Below are positions 60,746 through 64,000 of a stretch of 64,000 nt of DNA, in pieces. The notes under the pieces were generated by a model. It searched no databases. It was not told the origin of the DNA and saw only the letters and a program-made list of their open reading frames with translations. Source of the DNA: Bordetella genomosp. 13 (lineage in GTDB: Bacteria; Pseudomonadota; Gammaproteobacteria; Burkholderiales; Burkholderiaceae_B); assembly GCF_007679965.1 (NCBI RefSeq), contig NZ_VEHL01000003.1, positions 186,001 to 250,000 on the forward strand. Reading direction: 5' to 3'. A program made the translations under genes and the position numbers. The stretch's first letter is position 1, and the number at the start of each line of letters is the position of its first letter.

Positions 60746-61657
60746 ATGAAAAGTCCTACGCTACTCCAACTGCAAGCCCTGCTGGCCGTGGTCCGCACCG
60801 GAAGCTTCAGCAAGGCGGCCGATCAGTTGAACGTGACGCAGCCGTCCATTTCGCTGCGGATCAAGGAGCTGGAAGCCGTGCTGGACGCAAGCCTTCTAGT
60901 CCGCCAGGGGCGCAGCGCGGAGCCGACGCCGGAAGGGCTCGTGGCCGTCAGATATGCAGAGCAGGCGCTCGGGCTGCTCGACGAGCTGGGAACGCGGCTG
61001 CGCACCGGCGACCCACTGCACGGCTCGCTCAGGCTCGGGTCGTCGGAGACGATATCCATCACCTGCCTGCCCGAGATCATCGCGCTGCTGGAGGACACAT
61101 TTCCCAACCTGCGGGTCGAACTCTCGATCGCCAACAGCTTCCTGCTGTGCGACCAGGTGGCCCGCAACAAGCTGGACATCGCGTTCGTGACACGGCCCGA
61201 TTCCGACAAGCACGTCTCGCTCGAACCCCTGGCCATGGCGGAAATCGCCTGGCTCGGAAGCGCGAGGCGCCCGCTTTCCGAAGTGCTGCGGCCGCGCGAC
61301 CTGAGCGGGCTCAAGATCCTGAGCACCCCGCCGCCGTCGCCGCTGCACGACGTCGTGACGAAATGGTGCGCCACGGACCGCATCCCGCTGCCGAACTTCA
61401 GCACCTGCAACAGCACCGCGGCGCTGGCGCGCCTGGTGGCGCGGGGCGTGGGGATGAGCGTGCTCCCGGTGTGCGTCCTGGCGGAGGAAGTCCGGCTGGG
61501 CAGCGTCGTCCGCTACCGGCAGCGCGAAGCGTTCAAGCCCCTGCGCATCTACGCCGCCCGTCCGGCGGCCGTGGAGCCCGCCCGGCTGGACACGGTGGTG
61601 CGCATCGCGCGCCACGTGATGCAGAAACAGCACTTCTTCAAGCCGATCCCGGCATAG
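60746..61657 (+). CDS. LysR-family transcriptional regulator
   Basis: A 303-residue LTTR. The HTH is [21 protein letters not shown], then [20 protein letters not shown]. The PBP2 effector domain (about 92-295) includes [19 protein letters not shown] and the [10 protein letters not shown] hinge region. It is divergent from the lyase-amidohydrolase operon across a 116-base AT-rich gap (60630-60745), so it should activate or repress that operon, with a pathway intermediate as co-inducer. Confidence 0.92.
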   Translation: MKSPTLLQLQALLAVVRTGSFSKAADQLNVTQPSISLRIKELEAVLDASLLVRQGRSAEPTPEGLVAVRYAEQALGLLDELGTRLRTGDPLHGSLRLGSSETISITCLPEIIALLEDTFPNLRVELSIANSFLLCDQVARNKLDIAFVTRPDSDKHVSLEPLAMAEIAWLGSARRPLSEVLRPRDLSGLKILSTPPPSPLHDVVTKWCATDRIPLPNFSTCNSTAALARLVARGVGMSVLPVCVLAEEVRLGSVVRYRQREAFKPLRIYAARPAAVEPARLDTVVRIARHVMQKQHFFKPIPA

Positions 61658-61743
61658 CTGGGCGCCCGCGCGCAGGATGCGGGCCCCCGGTGCCACGAAA
61701 AGGTAAAATCCCGCTTTATCTTTCAGCCCCGGTTGCCTCCATC

Positions 61744-64000
61744 GTGTCACTCGTCCAGCATCTGCCCGGTTCTTCCGTCCTGTCCGCCTTTCGCCGCGAG
61801 CGTCTGCTGGCCCAGTTGAAGGCCGCCGGCCTGCCGGTGGCCGACGTCTCGGCCCGGTACGAGCACTTCATCAGCCTGGACGCCGCGCTGGACGCCGACG
61901 CGCAGCGCCGCCTGGACGAACTGCTGGACTACGGCACCCCCGAACCCGACCGCGCCGCCGCGAAGGGCCAGCTCGAACTGCTGGTCATTCCCCGTCCCGG
62001 CACCGTGTCGCCCTGGGCCAGCAAGGCCACCGACATCGCCCACAATTGCGGCCTGGACGCCGTGTACCGCATCGAGCGCGGCATCCGCTACGTGCTGACC
62101 CCCGAGCGCGGCCTGCTGGGCGCCAAGTCCTTCGACGCCGACGTGCTGGCGCGCGCCGCCGCCTGCCTGCACGACCGCATGACCGAAACCGTGGTCGACG
62201 CCGGCTTCGACGGCCAGGCGCTGTTCACGCCGCTGGCCGGCAAGCCCATGAGCACCGTGCCCGTCGGCGCGCAGGGCCGCGGCGCGCTGGTCGAGGCCAA
62301 CACGGCCCTGGGCCTGGCGCTGTCCGAGGACGAGATCGATTACCTGGCCGAGTCCTTCGGCGCGCTCAAGCGCGACCCGACCGACGTCGAGCTGATGATG
62401 TTCGCGCAGGCCAACAGCGAGCACTGCCGCCACAAGATCTTCAATGCCCAGTGGGTCATCGACGGCCAGCCGCAGTCCGAGACCCTGTTCGGCATGATCC
62501 GCGCCACGCACAAGGCGCAGCCGCAGGGCACCGTCATCGCCTATTCCGACAACGCCGCCGTCATGGAAGGCGGCGACGCGCAGCGCTTCGAGGCCGGCGT
62601 GCCGGCCGACGGCGGGCAGGGCGTGCAGGCGGCGGCCTATCGCCGCCGCGCCGCCACCATGCACACGCTGATGAAGGTCGAGACGCACAACCACCCGACC
62701 GCCATCGCGCCGTTTCCTGGCGCGGCCACGGGCGCGGGCGGCGAGATTCGCGACGAAGGCGCCACCGGCCGCGGCTCCAAGCCCAAGGCGGGCCTCACGG
62801 GCTTCACGGTGTCGCACCTGCGTTTCGACGACGCGCTGCAACCCTGGGAGGCCGACCACCACGGCCTGCCCGACCGCATCGCCAGCCCGTTGTCCATCAT
62901 GATCGAGGGCCCCATCGGCGGCGCCGCGTTCAACAACGAGTTCGGCCGTCCCAACCTGCTGGGCTACTTCCGCAGCTTCGAGCAGACCGCCGGCGGCACG
63001 CGCTGGGGCTACCACAAGCCCATCATGATCGCGGGCGGCCTGGGCAGCATCGACGCCGGCCTGACGAAAAAGGAAGTCATCCCGCCGGGCGCGCTGCTGG
63101 TGCAGCTGGGCGGCCCGGGCCTGCGCATCGGCATGGGTGGCAGCGCCGCGTCCAGCATGGGCGTGGGCAGCAACTCCGCCGACCTGGATTTCGACTCCGT
63201 GCAGCGCGGCAATCCCGAGCTCGAACGCCGCGTGCAGGAAGTCATCGACCGCTGCTGGCAGCAGGGCGCGGCCAACCCCATCCTGGCCATCCACGACGTG
63301 GGCGCGGGCGGCCTGTCCAATGCCTTCCCCGAACTGGTCAATGACGCCGGCCGCGGCGCCATCTTCGACCTGAAGCGCGTGCCGGTCGAGGAATCGGGCC
63401 TGTCGCCCGCCGAGATCTGGAGCAACGAGTCGCAAGAGCGCTACGTGCTGTCGGTGCTGCCGCAGGACCTGGAACGCTTCGACGCCATCGCCCGCCGCGA
63501 ACGCTGTCCGTACGCGGTGGTGGGTGTGGCCACCGAAGAACGCCAACTGCGCGTGGTCGACGGCGAAGGCCTGCCCGGCCTGGACGCCGGCCGTCCGCAA
63601 GCCGACGGCGAGGTGCGTCCGGTGGACGTGCCCATCGACGTCATCCTGGGCAAGCCGCCGCGCATGACGCGCGACGTGCAGCGCCTGCCGGGCGTCAGCG
63701 GCCCGATCGACCTGGCCGGCATCGACCTGACCGAAGCCGCCTACCGCGTGCTGCGCCACCCCACCGTGGCCAACAAGACCTTCCTCATCACCATCGGCGA
63801 CCGCACCGTGGGCGGGCTGTCCAGCCGCGACCAGATGGTCGGCCCATGGCAGGTGCCGGTGGCCGACTGCGCCGTCACGCTGGCCGACTACGAAGGCTTC
63901 CGCGGCGAAGCCATGTCCATGGGCGAGCGCACGCCGCTGGCCATGATCGACGCGCCGGCCTCGGGCCGCATGGCCGTGGCCGAGGCGCTGACCAATCTGG
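61744..64000 (+). CDS. purL: Phosphoribosylformylglycinamidine synthase (PurL), 5' part, cut by window edge
   Basis: The fourth step of purine synthesis: FGAR plus glutamine and ATP to FGAM. The frame is open from GTG 61744 to the window end (about 752 residues of an expected roughly 1300), and no in-frame stop was seen. N-terminal domain: [20 protein letters not shown]. The linker and first AIRS-like domain contain [37 protein letters not shown] and [14 protein letters not shown]. The glutaminase domain would be past the edge. GTG is the only start that fits the conserved N-terminus. It is a long, single-chain beta-proteobacterial PurL. Confidence 0.95.
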   Translation, partial: MSLVQHLPGSSVLSAFRRERLLAQLKAAGLPVADVSARYEHFISLDAALDADAQRRLDELLDYGTPEPDRAAAKGQLELLVIPRPGTVSPWASKATDIAHNCGLDAVYRIERGIRYVLTPERGLLGAKSFDADVLARAAACLHDRMTETVVDAGFDGQALFTPLAGKPMSTVPVGAQGRGALVEANTALGLALSEDEIDYLAESFGALKRDPTDVELMMFAQANSEHCRHKIFNAQWVIDGQPQSETLFGMIRATHKAQPQGTVIAYSDNAAVMEGGDAQRFEAGVPADGGQGVQAAAYRRRAATMHTLMKVETHNHPTAIAPFPGAATGAGGEIRDEGATGRGSKPKAGLTGFTVSHLRFDDALQPWEADHHGLPDRIASPLSIMIEGPIGGAAFNNEFGRPNLLGYFRSFEQTAGGTRWGYHKPIMIAGGLGSIDAGLTKKEVIPPGALLVQLGGPGLRIGMGGSAASSMGVGSNSADLDFDSVQRGNPELERRVQEVIDRCWQQGAANPILAIHDVGAGGLSNAFPELVNDAGRGAIFDLKRVPVEESGLSPAEIWSNESQERYVLSVLPQDLERFDAIARRERCPYAVVGVATEERQLRVVDGEGLPGLDAGRPQADGEVRPVDVPIDVILGKPPRMTRDVQRLPGVSGPIDLAGIDLTEAAYRVLRHPTVANKTFLITIGDRTVGGLSSRDQMVGPWQVPVADCAVTLADYEGFRGEAMSMGERTPLAMIDAPASGRMAVAEALTNL

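Overview
The window is GC-rich, densely coded DNA from a beta-proteobacterium, most likely an Alcaligenaceae member of the Bordetella/Achromobacter group. The evidence is the high GC with strong GC3 bias, two Bug-family (TctC) periplasmic binding proteins of the kind expanded in Bordetella, housekeeping genes that read like that family (prfB, recJ, lol, greB, purL), and a filamentous-haemagglutinin-type adhesin under a Vre-type signalling system. Species cannot be fixed from the sequence alone. No rRNA, tRNA, IS element, prophage or CRISPR array was found.

Layout. 1-3350 (minus): 5' part of prfB with its programmed +1 frameshift, recJ, and an RpfE-like gene overlapping recJ. 3468-18273 (minus): a cell-surface-signalling locus, vreA-vreI-vreR, followed by one intact 12.5 kb gene for a 4176-residue TPS-type adhesin with no partner translocator gene in the window. 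A candidate Pho box with a well-spaced -10 lies upstream of vreA. 18530-22695 (plus): two tandem LolC/E paralogues, lolD and a TatD hydrolase. 22738-23427 (minus): a HigBA-type toxin-antitoxin pair in which the toxin gene is broken by two lesions and the antitoxin is intact. 23508-31559: a two-component system divergent from a catecholate-type TonB receptor and a complete FatBDCE/YclNOPQ-like siderophore ABC transporter, with a Fur box between them. 31633-32499: an S4 RNA-binding protein and a membrane-anchored Mrr-like nuclease. 32564-36718 (minus): a second surface-signalling system (FecI-like sigma, FecR, STN-bearing TonB receptor) headed by another Fur box.

36905-45513 is a hydroxyproline-peptide utilisation cluster: Bug binding protein, D-amino-acid dehydrogenase, 4-hydroxyproline epimerase, COG1228 prolidase-like amidohydrolase, GAF protein, MFS transporter and DapA-like deaminase, divergent from a GntR/FCD regulator. 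Two inverted copies of a 15-bp site sit in the divergent promoter region. 45616-47838 is a LysR/MFS-efflux pair with two palindromes between the genes. 48177-54364 (plus) carries comEC, two alpha/beta hydrolases, a PHP phosphoesterase and greB. 54521-60629 (minus) is a catabolic/uptake region: a TRAP transporter (DctQ-DctM-DctP order), a Bug protein, a TIM-barrel amidohydrolase and an overlapping isocitrate-lyase-superfamily enzyme, with a divergent LysR regulator. The window ends inside purL.

The most promising items are the phosphate- and surface-signalling-controlled orphan giant adhesin, the Xaa-hydroxyproline cluster with its twin operators, the amidohydrolase/lyase catabolic unit of unknown substrate, and the decayed higB toxin next to an intact antitoxin.
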